Below are positions 34,501 through 41,913 of a stretch of DNA of 52,369 nucleotides, in pieces (position 1 is the stretch's first letter; every line of letters starts with the position of its first letter). Both the position numbers and the translations under genes were made by a program. The DNA is from Streptomyces prunicolor NBRC 13075. GTDB lineage: Bacteria > Actinomycetota > Actinomycetes > Streptomycetales > Streptomycetaceae. The stretch covers positions 1 to 52,369 of the forward strand of contig NZ_BARF01000078.1 of assembly GCF_000367365.1 (NCBI RefSeq). The letters run 5' to 3'. The notes under the pieces were generated by a model. That model searched no databases. It saw only the letters and a program-made list of their open reading frames with translations, and was not told the origin of the DNA.

Positions 34501-35203
34501 CGGTCTCCGCCAGGTCCAACGACGTTGCATCGAACGGGAGTTGGAGCTTCCGAAGCTCAGAACCGGCCGCCGCCTCGGCGTTCTTGACCACGAGCACGTG
34601 CGAGAAACCCTCGGCGCTCGCGGTGACCTTGAGGTCGACTCCGTCCAGGACGTTCTTGTACGTCGCGGTCGAACCGTCGATCGTCGGCTCGGGCAGTTTC
34701 CCGGGCCAGTCGAGGGAGAGCGAACGCCCGTCCTTCTCGATCTCGGCGAACGTCGTGTCACCGCCCCCGGAGAACGCCATCGCGGACAGCGCGGCCTTCG
34801 GGGCGTAGGTCCCGTTCTTCCGCTTGACCAGCGTGGTGTCGATGTCCGTCCACTTGCCGTCGACGCGGGTGCGGACCGGCTGGACGTACTCGGTGGTCGT
34901 GAAGGTGCCGTCGGGGTTGGCGACGGTGGTGCTGCGCTCGTCGCGCAGGCTCTGGATCTCGACAGCCTTGCCGGACTTCCTGGCCTTGGTCTGGGCGGCG
35001 GTCGCGGAAAGGGACGTGGTGGTGCTCGCGTCGGTGCCGCTCGCGTCGGCCGCTGCCGTGTGCTCGGCGGCGGGGGCGGGGAGGGCGTTCAGGCCCGGGG
35101 TCAGCAGGGCCGCGATGGCGGCGGTGACGATCAGGGGGCGGCGGCCGGGTCTTCTACGCGTGCTCATTGCGCTCTGCTCTCTTCTCTTCCGTCCTCCGCT
35201 CAT
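31550..35203 (-). CDS. Secreted LamG-domain protein of the RHS operon
   Basis: 1217 residues. The ATG at 35203 has GGAG seven bases upstream and overlaps the stop of the preceding gene (ATGA), so I prefer it to the internal ATG at 35167. A signal peptide follows an Arg cluster (RRPGRRPLIVTAAIAALLTP). Residues about 110-300 are beta-rich, and 330-480 resemble a DNRLRE-like module (FAVTQVFTYSS, NRPPLEPAQDD). Two LamG/concanavalin-like domains occupy about 815-1000 and 1045-1205: each has SFDG or LNGTSAY at its start, FSVSAWV or FTVTARAR, WTHLIGVYD or DHLSLVYN, and LYVNG. It is probably a surface adhesin or delivery partner, since this type of gene often precedes RHS genes in Streptomyces. The RHS gene starts 78 bases downstream. 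Confidence 0.87.
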   Translation of the reverse strand: MSGGRKRREQSAMSTRRRPGRRPLIVTAAIAALLTPGLNALPAPAAEHTAAADASGTDASTTTSLSATAAQTKARKSGKAVEIQSLRDERSTTVANPDGTFTTTEYVQPVRTRVDGKWTDIDTTLVKRKNGTYAPKAALSAMAFSGGGDTTFAEIEKDGRSLSLDWPGKLPEPTIDGSTATYKNVLDGVDLKVTASAEGFSHVLVVKNAEAAAGSELRKLQLPFDATSLDLAETEGGGLEATDTGAGGAVFEAPRPLMWDSSHGTAQQPAAEEVTQTPPEGAQVADVAVDVTSDTMTLTPDAGLLADDDTVYPVYIDPVIKTANRSSWTMVSSDSPSDSFWKFDDDEGVGLCPSNVSARCSSSSDVKRQFFAIPTGSFADKDIISAEFAVTQVFTYSSSARDVQLARVNSTGASAINSSTDWANQPSSKAVVDTQSTTQTAGSCTSTNQNVRFDATSTVQTAADKGWDTTTFRLKAGVESDTSYWRRFCGNAHLEVTYNRPPLEPAQDDLQMKPGGSCEYGSATEHYVTQAPRVTAVIRDYDHGDTGSNSETLQAQFKVTWTVGSTTVTHYAMTAKKTTVDSSWSEQTGVATFFYTIGSDVSGDGEAGFTIPANTTIAWAVRGYDQQSYGAWSTDGDQTRCEFIYDTSKPASAAITSAAYPDDEAWHAGVGDYGNFTMDSPSTDVTAYSYYFTGPKADNTKKTVAAESTGGPATVRWMPPSEGTYALHVTAVDGAGNAQKTPTVHIFLVSDGRAPVAGWTLGDAKGSTKAAGSSDTPDASAGSGVTFGAAGPLGSTDTAASFDGTENAYLDSGTAGVDTGKTFSVSAWVMLPTLPTSNATVVSQDGTAEPGFDLGYDVDTASWTFRIPVSDMESLGTWKVSGAAAVAGSWTHLIGVYDAELGKMMLYVNGVLVADDVQARHTTWSATGGVQIGRKLALDGYTNQLKGSVADVKLHDRVIPPTEGQALGGIQPHQLAYWQLDSATAGVSPETAGGTGLTLGGGASVYQPDDSCDPEADPDCLPPAEPLWGDGHLALNGTSAYATRAATGPFAAQDSFTVTARARLASASPTADETVLSLTGVNGSAIKVKYVAASARWQLVVTSADSATPVTTSLLDNVDPPSSEGDGDHLSLVYNAVFGDALLYVNGTAVADASWDNTWDFSTTSLQVGRTLTGTTASEYFSGAVDEVRMYQGPLDASLVALVAVLPGGDSIDESSS

Positions 35204-36756
35204 CGGATCGCTCCGAGTGCCGCGCCCGCGTCGGGCAGTCCGCCCGCGCCGGGCTGGTAGGTGGTGGTGCCGACGCTCGTGGTGCCGTCGACGTCCGTCC
35301 AGCGCGTGACGTAGAGGACGCCCTTCGACGTGCCCGAGGCCTTGCTGAACGGCACGCCCACATAGAGGTTGGTGTTGCCCGCCCCGAGTGCGATGCCCGT
35401 GTAGTCCCGGGCCGTCGCGGTGCCGGGCAGCCCCGAGCCGCGGGTCAGTTCCTTGTCGGCAGCGCCGATGGCCGTGTCGAGCGGCCGGAAGATGTGCACG
35501 GCGCCCGCGTCCTTGACCGTGGCCGTGTCCTTGCCGGGCTCGCCGACGGCGAGGCGAACGTTGGCCGAGACGGTCACGACGGTGCTGTCGGTGTTGGCGA
35601 TCGCCACCCGCTGGCCCATGAAGTCGCCGGCGGCCGCGTCGCCCTCGGCGTCCGTCGCGTTGCCGTCCGCCGCCGCGACCTGGGTGTAGGCGCCGGACGG
35701 CTGGACGCGTACGACCAGCATCCCGCCCGCGTCCGCCAGCGTCCCGACGTCCTCGCCCGGCATCCCGATGGCGAGCAGCACATCGGAGTTGTACGTCTGG
35801 TCGCTCGGCCGGTAGCCGGTCATGGAGACCGAGCTGCCGAAGCCGTCGCCCGCCTCCGCCGCGCCGGAGATCCCGGTGCTGTTCTGGTCCAGGCCCAGAA
35901 GTGGCGTGGGCATGCCACTTGAGAGAGTGTGACTGAAGACCGCCACCCCGCCGGCGAACTCCGCGGTGCCGATGGCCTCCCCGGGGCTGCCGACCGCGAA
36001 GTAGCGGTTGGTACCGGCCAGCGAGTAGCCGAACTTGTCGTTCGTCTCGACCTCGCCGGGCACCCCCGGATCCTTCTCGGTCACGCCGATCGTGGTGGTG
36101 CCCTGGCGGTACTCGATGGAGCCCGCGTCCGCATAGGTGGTGCTGCCCACCGGGACGTTCTCACCGGGGACCCCGATGACCAGGTACGGCGTGCCGCTCG
36201 CGTTCGCGCCCGCCTTGATGGCGAAGCCGAACCAGTCGTACGCCTCTGTGGTGCTGTTCGCGTTGAAGACGGCCTGGCTGTATCCGTCGATCACGGAGCC
36301 CGCGCCGATACCGGTGGCGGAGCCGTGGACGACGTAGACCGCCCCGGCGTCGACGAGATTGACGCCGCCCTTCACGACGTCCTCGAACGGCGTGCCCACC
36401 ACCAGGTCGGTGCAGCCGTCGCCGTCGGCGTCGTACGTGTCGTAGGCGGATCCGAAGCCGTCACCCGCCTCCGGTGTCGCGGGCATTCCGGTGGTGGCCT
36501 GGGATATCTCGGACACCCCCTTGCCGCCCCCGAGGACCACGCGCACGAGCCCGGCCTTCTGGGCTCCGTTCACCGTGGCGTCCGGGTCCGCGAGCACCGT
36601 GTCGGTCACGCCGTCGCCGTTGAAGTCGTTCGATGTCCCCGCCGTGCACGTGGCAGCCACCGCCGGTGGCGATGCCAGTGTCACGACCCCCATAGCGGCC
36701 AGGCACAGACCGGCCAGACCGGCCAGCCCCCCGGCCAGATGCGTGCGAGTACGCAC
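35200..36756 (-). CDS. Secreted FG-GAP (integrin-alpha-like beta-propeller) repeat protein
   Basis: 518 residues from the GTG at 36756, preceded by GAGGGGTGGGGT; the open frame continues 15 codons upstream without a ribosome site. The signal peptide (VRTRTHLAGGLAGLAGLCLA) ends at AVAATC. The rest consists of about seven FG-GAP repeats: FNGDGVTDTVLADPD, AGDGFGSAYDTYDADGDG, LVVGTPFED, DKFGYSLAGTNRYF, AVGSPGEA, GDGFGSSVSMTG, AIGMPGEDVG, GDFMGQRVAIAN and AVGEPGKDTA. Calcium-binding D-x-D-G-D loops are visible in DADGDGCTD. The fold should be a beta-propeller on the cell surface or secreted. It is the first gene of the toxin operon and overlaps the next start by ATGA. Confidence 0.9.
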   Translation of the reverse strand: MRTRTHLAGGLAGLAGLCLAAMGVVTLASPPAVAATCTAGTSNDFNGDGVTDTVLADPDATVNGAQKAGLVRVVLGGGKGVSEISQATTGMPATPEAGDGFGSAYDTYDADGDGCTDLVVGTPFEDVVKGGVNLVDAGAVYVVHGSATGIGAGSVIDGYSQAVFNANSTTEAYDWFGFAIKAGANASGTPYLVIGVPGENVPVGSTTYADAGSIEYRQGTTTIGVTEKDPGVPGEVETNDKFGYSLAGTNRYFAVGSPGEAIGTAEFAGGVAVFSHTLSSGMPTPLLGLDQNSTGISGAAEAGDGFGSSVSMTGYRPSDQTYNSDVLLAIGMPGEDVGTLADAGGMLVVRVQPSGAYTQVAAADGNATDAEGDAAAGDFMGQRVAIANTDSTVVTVSANVRLAVGEPGKDTATVKDAGAVHIFRPLDTAIGAADKELTRGSGLPGTATARDYTGIALGAGNTNLYVGVPFSKASGTSKGVLYVTRWTDVDGTTSVGTTTYQPGAGGLPDAGAALGAIR

Positions 36757-37001
36757 ACCCCACCCCTCGTTAGCCTTCCGGGTAAGGCCAGGTAAGGCCA
36801 CCCTGTGAATGACGTAAGAGGAGACTAAATACGAGTTAAATAAAGCCCGTCAAGGACATTCCGGAAACCGGCTGTACATAGCAATAACACAGAGTGTGAC
36901 CATCTTCACCTCCGGGGTGAAAAGCCACACCCCTCACATCTCACGGCAAGCCAGTAAGCCGACAGTTCACCGGGCCTTCACCGGAAGGTAGGCTCCGTGG
37001 A
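36757..37001. other. Divergent promoter region between the toxin operon and a glycosyltransferase gene
   Basis: About 245 bases, unusually A/T-rich around 36820-36900 (for example TAAATACGAGTTAAATAAA). No gene is seen. TTCACC-N5-GGTGAA at 36905-36921 is a short inverted repeat that could be an operator. This region should hold the promoter of the large minus-strand toxin operon. Confidence 0.45.
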
Positions 37002-38936
37002 ATGCCGAGAGTCAAGGTCAGCGTGATCGTTCCCGTGTACAACACCGGGAAGTACGTCGACGAGTGCGCGCCGTCGCTGCTGGGGCAGAGCCTGCCGGCC
37101 GACGAGTACGAGGTCATCTACGTCGACGACGGTTCGACCGACGACACCCTCAGCCGCCTGGAGAAGATCGCCGCCGGCGCTCCGAACGTCCAGGTGCACA
37201 CCCAGCCCAACTCCGGCTGGCCCGGCGCTCCCCGCAACCTCGGCATGAAGCACGCCAAGGGCGAGTACATCCAGTTCGTCGACCACGACGACACGCTCGG
37301 GCCCGAGGCCCTGGAGCGGCTGTACGAGCACGCGAAGCGCAACGACGCGGACGTGGTCCTCGGCAAGATGTCCAGCACGATGGTGCGGCCCCGGCGGCTG
37401 TTCCGGCACACGGTGGACGCCTGCACGATCGAGAACGACGAGCTGACGCAGAGCATGTCGCCGCACAAGATGTTCCGGCGCGCGTTCGTCGAGGAACACG
37501 GGCTGCGATTCCCCGAAGGGCCCTGGATTCTGGAGGATCTCGCCTTCGTCAGCGCCGCATATCTCAAGGCCGAGCGCATTTCGATTCTCGCCGACTATCC
37601 CGTCTATTACTGGATGAAGCGGGACGACGGCGGCAACAACACCCAGCACCGTTTCAATCCGAAGCACGGTTTCTGGCCAAACACCCGCACGATCGTCCGC
37701 CAGATCAAGGACGGTACGCCCGCGTCCGACGACATCGACGCACTCCAGAACCGGCTCCTCCACCGCCTCTACCACGTGGAGATCCTCTCCCGGACCCGCG
37801 AACCCGAGATCCTCCGCGAGGACCCGGCGGAGCAGCGGCAGCGTTTCGAGGCGGCGCGGGAAGTGGCGCGCGAGGAGTTCCCCGCAGCCGTACGAGAGGG
37901 TCTGCCTGCGGTGTCCCGGCTGCGGGCGGAGTTGCTGGAGGCCGGTGACTTCGACGGCGCCGTGACCCTCGCCGAACGCATCCGCGAGGTCAAGCCCCGC
38001 AGCCAGGTGAGCGACCTGCGCTGGGCGGACGGCCGCCTGATCGCCGACGTCACGCTGGACCTCCTGCGCGGCGACGGCGAGCCCCTCGTCCTCGTCGAGC
38101 GGGACGGAAAGCAGTACCTGGACCCGGAGTTGCTCGACGGCGTGCCGGGCACCGAGGACGGCTGGGAGGTCCCCGATCCCTTCCGGCTCGCGTACGCGGA
38201 GCTGGTGGTGAAGGACCGGGACCGCGAGGACTGGTGGTACCCGGAGGGCGACCTGGAGGTACGGCTGAAGCCTCTCGGGGACGGCCGTTCGCAGGTGATC
38301 GCCTCCGGGCAACTGGCCCTGGACCCCGAGCGGTTGGCGGGTGGCCAGCCGCTGGAGCGCGGCGTGCACGACGTGTGGGCGTACGTCCAACTGCTGGGCG
38401 TGGACCGGATGGTGCGCGTGACCGGCGCCGACAGCACCAACACCCCGGCCGCGACCCCGGCGTCGACCGGCGGCCGCCTCGCGCTGCCGTACTGGACGAT
38501 CAAGGGCCAGCTCGCCCTCGACCTCGACCAGCGCCAGCGCAAGCTGGGCCCGGACACGGCCACGGCAGCCGCGACCAACTCCGAGCGCCACGAGGGCAGT
38601 TCACTCCCCCTGCCGTACGTGGCGGCGGCGCCGGACGCCACCCCGGTCCGCGTGAAGGTCACCGTGGCGACGCTCGGGGTGACCGCCGAGCTGCTCCCCA
38701 CTCCTGACACCACCACGGCCCAACTCCGCCTCCCCGCCCGCCTGAAGCTCCCCTCCGGCCGCCACCCGGTCACCCTCCCGAAGACGTCCGGCCCGCTCGC
38801 GTACGCGGTCGTCCGCGACGGCACGGTGCTACGGCTGGAGGGTCCGGCGTACGAGGCCGGGAGCGGGCGGCGGTTGCTCGACTCAGTGGGGGACAACCGT
38901 CAAGTGCTGCGGGTGCGGCGGAAGTTGGGTCTCTGA
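37002..38936 (+). CDS. Family 2 glycosyltransferase with long C-terminal beta-rich region
   Basis: 644 residues. The GT-A domain (about 1-230) starts VKVSVIVPVYNTGKYVDECA, has VIYVDDGSTDDT and the metal-binding VDHDDTLGPEAL, then GPWILEDLAFVSAAYL with an acidic catalytic-base candidate. Residues 300-640 contain repeated beta segments (RWADGRLIADVTLDLLRGDG; RLALPYWTIKGQLALDLDQR), similar in layout to the C-terminal regions of TarS-like wall-polymer glycosyltransferases. It probably transfers a sugar to a cell-wall glycopolymer on the cytoplasmic face. It stands alone and is divergent from the toxin operon. Donor and acceptor are not predictable. Confidence 0.87.
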   Translation: MPRVKVSVIVPVYNTGKYVDECAPSLLGQSLPADEYEVIYVDDGSTDDTLSRLEKIAAGAPNVQVHTQPNSGWPGAPRNLGMKHAKGEYIQFVDHDDTLGPEALERLYEHAKRNDADVVLGKMSSTMVRPRRLFRHTVDACTIENDELTQSMSPHKMFRRAFVEEHGLRFPEGPWILEDLAFVSAAYLKAERISILADYPVYYWMKRDDGGNNTQHRFNPKHGFWPNTRTIVRQIKDGTPASDDIDALQNRLLHRLYHVEILSRTREPEILREDPAEQRQRFEAAREVAREEFPAAVREGLPAVSRLRAELLEAGDFDGAVTLAERIREVKPRSQVSDLRWADGRLIADVTLDLLRGDGEPLVLVERDGKQYLDPELLDGVPGTEDGWEVPDPFRLAYAELVVKDRDREDWWYPEGDLEVRLKPLGDGRSQVIASGQLALDPERLAGGQPLERGVHDVWAYVQLLGVDRMVRVTGADSTNTPAATPASTGGRLALPYWTIKGQLALDLDQRQRKLGPDTATAAATNSERHEGSSLPLPYVAAAPDATPVRVKVTVATLGVTAELLPTPDTTTAQLRLPARLKLPSGRHPVTLPKTSGPLAYAVVRDGTVLRLEGPAYEAGSGRRLLDSVGDNRQVLRVRRKLGL

Positions 38937-39042
38937 CGGTCCGTGCGAGAAGCCCGGCGGCGTCGTGGTCGAGAAAGTCTGGCCGGCAGGGCAGTAGAAC
39001 CCCCTTCCATACCCGTCTTTACGGGGGAACGAGGGAGGGCGC

Positions 39043-39591
39043 TTGAACGCCGACGAGGAACGTGAGTTCCGCGAGTTCGTGGCGGCGCGGTCGAGATCGC
39101 TGCTGCACACGGCCTATTTGCTGACCGGGGACTGGGAGCAGGGCCGCGACCTGCTCCAGACCGCACTCGCGTCCACCGCCCGGCGCTGGTCGCGGCTGCG
39201 CGACCGGCAGCAGCCGGAGACCTATGTGCGCCGGGCGTTGTACCACGCCCATGTGGACCGCTTCCGGCTGCTCAGTTGGGGAAAGGAGACGGTCACCGAC
39301 AAGCTGCCGGACTCGTCCGCGCAGGCCGCCGACTGGGCCGACACCGTGGTCCAGCGGCAGGACATCATGGCCGCGCTGCGGCGGCTGCCCAAGCGCCAGC
39401 GCGCGGTGATCGTGCTGCGGTACTTCGAGGATCGGCCCGACCAGGAGATCGCCGCGATCCTGGGCATCGCCCAGGGGACGGTCCGCAGCCAGACCCACAA
39501 GGCCCTCGCCACCCTGCGCGCCGCCTTCGCCGAGGCGGAGCGGTCGGCCACCACGTCCGCCCCCGCCTCCGGAAGGGGCGTCATCGCATGA
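39043..39591 (+). CDS. ECF sigma factor, SigE family
   Basis: 182 residues from a TTG at 39043, with GAGGGAGGGCGC just upstream. Region 2 reads FVAARSRSLLHTAYLLTGDW and DLLQTALASTARRW; region 4 reads LRRLPKRQRAVIVLRYFEDR and ILGIAQGTVRSQTHKALATL. This is the SigE-type (SigJ-less) actinobacterial sigma-70 pattern. It should direct RNA polymerase to a specific promoter set. Its stop overlaps the start of the next gene (ATGA), which encodes a membrane protein and is the best candidate regulator. The tail is short and Ala-rich. Confidence 0.92.
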   Translation: MNADEEREFREFVAARSRSLLHTAYLLTGDWEQGRDLLQTALASTARRWSRLRDRQQPETYVRRALYHAHVDRFRLLSWGKETVTDKLPDSSAQAADWADTVVQRQDIMAALRRLPKRQRAVIVLRYFEDRPDQEIAAILGIAQGTVRSQTHKALATLRAAFAEAERSATTSAPASGRGVIA

Positions 39592-40289
39592 ACCACTCGA
39601 CCGAACACCCGCTCCGTGAAACGTCGTTGCACGATGCCTTGCACACCCACGTCCTGGAGAACGACATCGACGCCACCGGTCCCTGGCTGGTCGGCCTGGC
39701 CGACGACGCGTTGCGGGTCGCCCGGCGGCGGCAGCGGCTGGCCCGCGCCGCCGCCTTCGTCGCCGTGGTCGCCGCCGGCGCGGTCGCCGTCGGCTCGCCC
39801 CAGCACGCGCACGTGGTTCGGCCCGCCGCAGGGGGCACGGGGAACACCGGGAAAGTGGCCCTGCTCTCCATCCTGCCGGTCACCTCGTCCACGGAGGCCG
39901 CCTGCACCCGCGGCAGCGGCGGCTACACCGTGCCCGCGAGCGCGACCCACCCGGCGTTCTGCATCCAAGCCGACCGGGCCAGGGGCATGACCGACGTCCG
40001 GGTCACCTCCGCGAAGGCCGGCAAAAGCACGACCGGCGGCACCTGGCAGGTCGAGGTGACCCTCGGTTCCACCGACCGGACCCGTTTCGCCGCCCTCACC
40101 GGCTCCATCGCCGGGGCCCCGTCCCCGCGCAACGAATTCGCCATCGTCATCGACGGCAAGCTCTGGGGCAACCCCAGCGTGGCCTCCTCGCTCACCGGCG
40201 GGCGTCTCGAAATCGTCGGGGCCTTCGTCGGGGACCTCACCAGCGCCACCGCCCACGACCTGGCCCTCCGGCTGGATACCGGTAGCTGA
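39588..40289 (+). CDS. Single-pass membrane protein with SecD P1-head-like domain, putative anti-sigma partner
   Basis: 233 residues from the ATG overlapping the sigma stop. Residues about 1-45 are soluble and would be cytoplasmic (LHDALHTHVLENDIDATGPW, DDALRVARRRQRLAR). One membrane helix (about 46-65) follows. The external part has a Cys pair (AACTRGSGG and AFCIQAD), then a domain from about 130 reading GGTWQVEVTLGSTDRTRFAA, FAIVIDGKLWGNPSVASSLT and GGRLEIVGAFVGDLT. This order of W-x-V, F-x-x-L-T, (F/L)AIV-x-DG and GG-x-x-x-I-x-G is what I associate with the SecD P1-head subdomain. The layout of cytoplasmic segment, helix and external sensor is typical of anti-sigma factors, although no zinc-binding anti-sigma motif is seen. 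Confidence 0.75.
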   Translation: MNHSTEHPLRETSLHDALHTHVLENDIDATGPWLVGLADDALRVARRRQRLARAAAFVAVVAAGAVAVGSPQHAHVVRPAAGGTGNTGKVALLSILPVTSSTEAACTRGSGGYTVPASATHPAFCIQADRARGMTDVRVTSAKAGKSTTGGTWQVEVTLGSTDRTRFAALTGSIAGAPSPRNEFAIVIDGKLWGNPSVASSLTGGRLEIVGAFVGDLTSATAHDLALRLDTGS

Positions 40290-40319
40290 CCCGCACCCAC
40301 TGCGACCTCTGCTGACAGC

Positions 40320-40726
40320 CGGCTGCTCTTCGCGCCCCACCGGGCACTCGAACTCGGCCCACACCACCTTGCCGAAGTCCCGTTCCCGCACGCCCCACTT
40401 GTCGGAGAGGGCCTCTACGAGCAGCAGGCCGCGCCCGCCCTCGTCGGTGCCTCCGGGGTGTGCGTCGACGCGCGGCACACCGCCCCCGCTGTCATGCACC
40501 TCGGCATGCAGCACCCGCCCGTCGCACCGCAGCAGCAACCGGAACTGACGCCCGGTGGCACCCCGTGCACCAGCGCGTTGGTCGCCAACTCGCTGACGCA
40601 CAGCAGCACATCGGCGCCGCGCTCGGTCCCGTCGAGTCCCCAGGCGGCCAGAAACGCGTGAGCGAAATCCCTGGCGGCGGGAACGGACCGGCGTTCGCGC
40701 CGGAAGAACTTCTCACTCAGGTTCAC
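40320..40726 (-). pseudogene. ATP-binding (anti-sigma HATPase-like) protein, frameshifted
   Basis: Two minus-strand frames are needed. The first runs from about the GTG at 40726 (NLSEKFFRRERRSVPAARDF) through the N box LCVSELATNALVHGVPPG. The second supplies RQFRLLLRCDGRVLHAEVHD, the G1 box SGGGVPR and the G2 box GRGLLLVEALSDKWG, ending WAEFECP. Adding one base after GTGCCACCGGGC (about 40545-40555) restores a single protein. The family is the HATPase_c_2 serine kinase/anti-sigma type (AbaA-associated group in Streptomyces). The start is weak, with no ribosome site. After the shift, the second frame stays open far into the convergent gene, so the C-terminus is uncertain. It is divergent from an XRE/DUF5753 gene, its usual partner. 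Confidence 0.75.
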
Positions 40727-40755
40727 GGGACAAGAGTTGCGTAGCGTCACTACCG

Positions 40756-40774
40756 TTGACAGGGCGTGAGCCCT
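40756..40774. promoter_or_regulatory. TTGACA and AGGGC-GTGA-GCCCT in the divergent promoter region
   Basis: A TTGACA hexamer (40756-40761) abuts a 5-bp-arm inverted repeat AGGGCGTGAGCCCT (40761-40774), between the ATP-binding gene and the XRE/DUF5753 gene. This suits a promoter overlapped by an operator for autoregulation by the XRE protein. No clear -10 is seen. Confidence 0.35.
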
Positions 40775-40848
40775 GGATGCCTTTTTGTACGGGCGGAGTA
40801 CGGGTTCATGCGGGGTCCGAAACGGGTGGATGTGGGGAGCACCACAGA

Positions 40849-41661
40849 ATGAACTCCAAGAAGAACCGCTCGGCGATGCGGCTACTGGGCTCACAGGTGA
40901 AAGCGGCCCGCAGGGCCGCCGGGTTGACACAACGCCAGCTCGCCGAGCGGGCGCTGGTCGACGAGGAGACGATCGCGTCGGTCGAGCAGGGCAGGCGGCG
41001 GCTGATGCCCTCGCTCGCGAAGACGCTGGACAGGATCCTCGACACGAAGGGGACGTTGGAAGCGGGGGTAGACAATCTGCCGGAGATCGACCAATTCCCG
41101 CTCTACGCCGAGGAGTACATGCGGCAGGAGCGCGAGGCCATCTCCCTGTCCTGGTACGACAACGCGGTCGTTCCGGGGTTGCTCCAGACCGAGGCATACG
41201 CCCGCGCGCTGCTGAGCAGTCGCCTTCCGGCGTACGACGAGGACGAGTTGGAGACGAAGGTTGCGGGCCGTATCAGCCGCCAGGAGATCTTGCAGCGCAA
41301 GACTCCGCCGACGATGAGCTTCGTCGTCTGGGAGCCCGCGCTGCTGTGGCCCAACGGAGGCCACGAGACGCACCGCACCCAACTGCACGCTCTACGCGAG
41401 TACTCCGAACTCCCGGGCCTGTCCTTTCAGATCCTCCCGCTGAATCGGACTTCTCACGCAGGAGACGCGGGCCCCTTCATCCTCCTGGAGACGCCCGATC
41501 ACCAGCACCTCGCCTACGCAGAGTCCACACGTGGCAGCCAGTGGGTCTCCGACCCGGATGAGGTGTCAAACCTGACGCGTAAATATGCAATGCTGCGGAC
41601 GCAGGCACTCACCATCGAGGACTCACGAAGCCTGCTGGACCGTCTGCTAGGAGATCAATGA
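40849..41661 (+). CDS. XRE-family regulator with DUF5753 domain (WhiJ-like)
   Basis: 270 residues from the ATG at 40849 (GGGGAG upstream). The HTH (about 12-65) reads VKAARRAAGLTQRQLAERAL and EETIASVEQGRRRLMPSLA. DUF5753 follows from about 95: ISLSWYDNAVVPGLLQTEAY, LSSRLPAYDEDELETKVAGR, FVVWEPALLWPNGG, LSFQILPL and HAGDAGPFILLE. This is the WhiJ-like family that, together with small DUF397 proteins and an ATP-binding protein, forms repeated modules in Streptomyces that influence development and antibiotic production. It overlaps the first DUF397 gene by ATGA. Confidence 0.93.
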   Translation: MNSKKNRSAMRLLGSQVKAARRAAGLTQRQLAERALVDEETIASVEQGRRRLMPSLAKTLDRILDTKGTLEAGVDNLPEIDQFPLYAEEYMRQEREAISLSWYDNAVVPGLLQTEAYARALLSSRLPAYDEDELETKVAGRISRQEILQRKTPPTMSFVVWEPALLWPNGGHETHRTQLHALREYSELPGLSFQILPLNRTSHAGDAGPFILLETPDHQHLAYAESTRGSQWVSDPDEVSNLTRKYAMLRTQALTIEDSRSLLDRLLGDQ

Positions 41662-41906
41662 GCACCGGACTTCAGTGGTTCAAGTCGAGCTACAGCAACA
41701 GCGAAGGCGGCGCCTGCCTCGAAGTCGCTTACACCTGGCGCAAGTCCAGCTACAGCGGCGACGAGGGCGGCCAGTGCGTCGAGGTCGCCGCCTGCCCCCA
41801 CACCATCCACATCCGCGACTCCAAAAACCCCGAAGCCAGCGGCCCCACCCTCACGGTCTCACCCACCGCATGGACCGCGTTCACAACACACTCGGCAGCC
41901 TCCTAG
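41658..41906 (+). CDS. DUF397 domain protein (copy 1)
   Basis: 82 residues; the ATG overlaps the upstream stop and has TAGGAGATCA before it. The DUF397 motif (K-S-S-Y-S-x-x-E-G-G-x-C-(V/L)-E-V-A) occurs twice, in WFKSSYSNSEGGACLEVA and WRKSSYSGDEGGQCVEVA, followed by HTIHIRDSKNPEASGPTLTV and WTAF. The doubled first half is unusual: most members have one. DUF397 proteins, related to BldB, are thought to act with the neighbouring HTH protein, possibly as an anti-factor. A near-identical second copy follows seven bases later. Confidence 0.9.
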   Translation: MSTGLQWFKSSYSNSEGGACLEVAYTWRKSSYSGDEGGQCVEVAACPHTIHIRDSKNPEASGPTLTVSPTAWTAFTTHSAAS

Positions 41907-41913
41907 GAGACCA

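Noticed and set aside
32108..35260. 1050-codon plus-strand open frame opposite the LamG gene
   Set aside because: It has no recognisable motif and its composition is that of an antisense shadow in high-GC DNA.
40540..40560. Programmed frameshift in the ATP-binding gene
   Set aside because: No slippery heptamer or obvious downstream stimulator, and the post-shift frame has no sensible stop.
39222..40601. 459-codon minus-strand frame covering the sigma-factor operon
   Set aside because: Only the first third matches the ATP-binding protein; the rest is antisense to two good genes and has no features.
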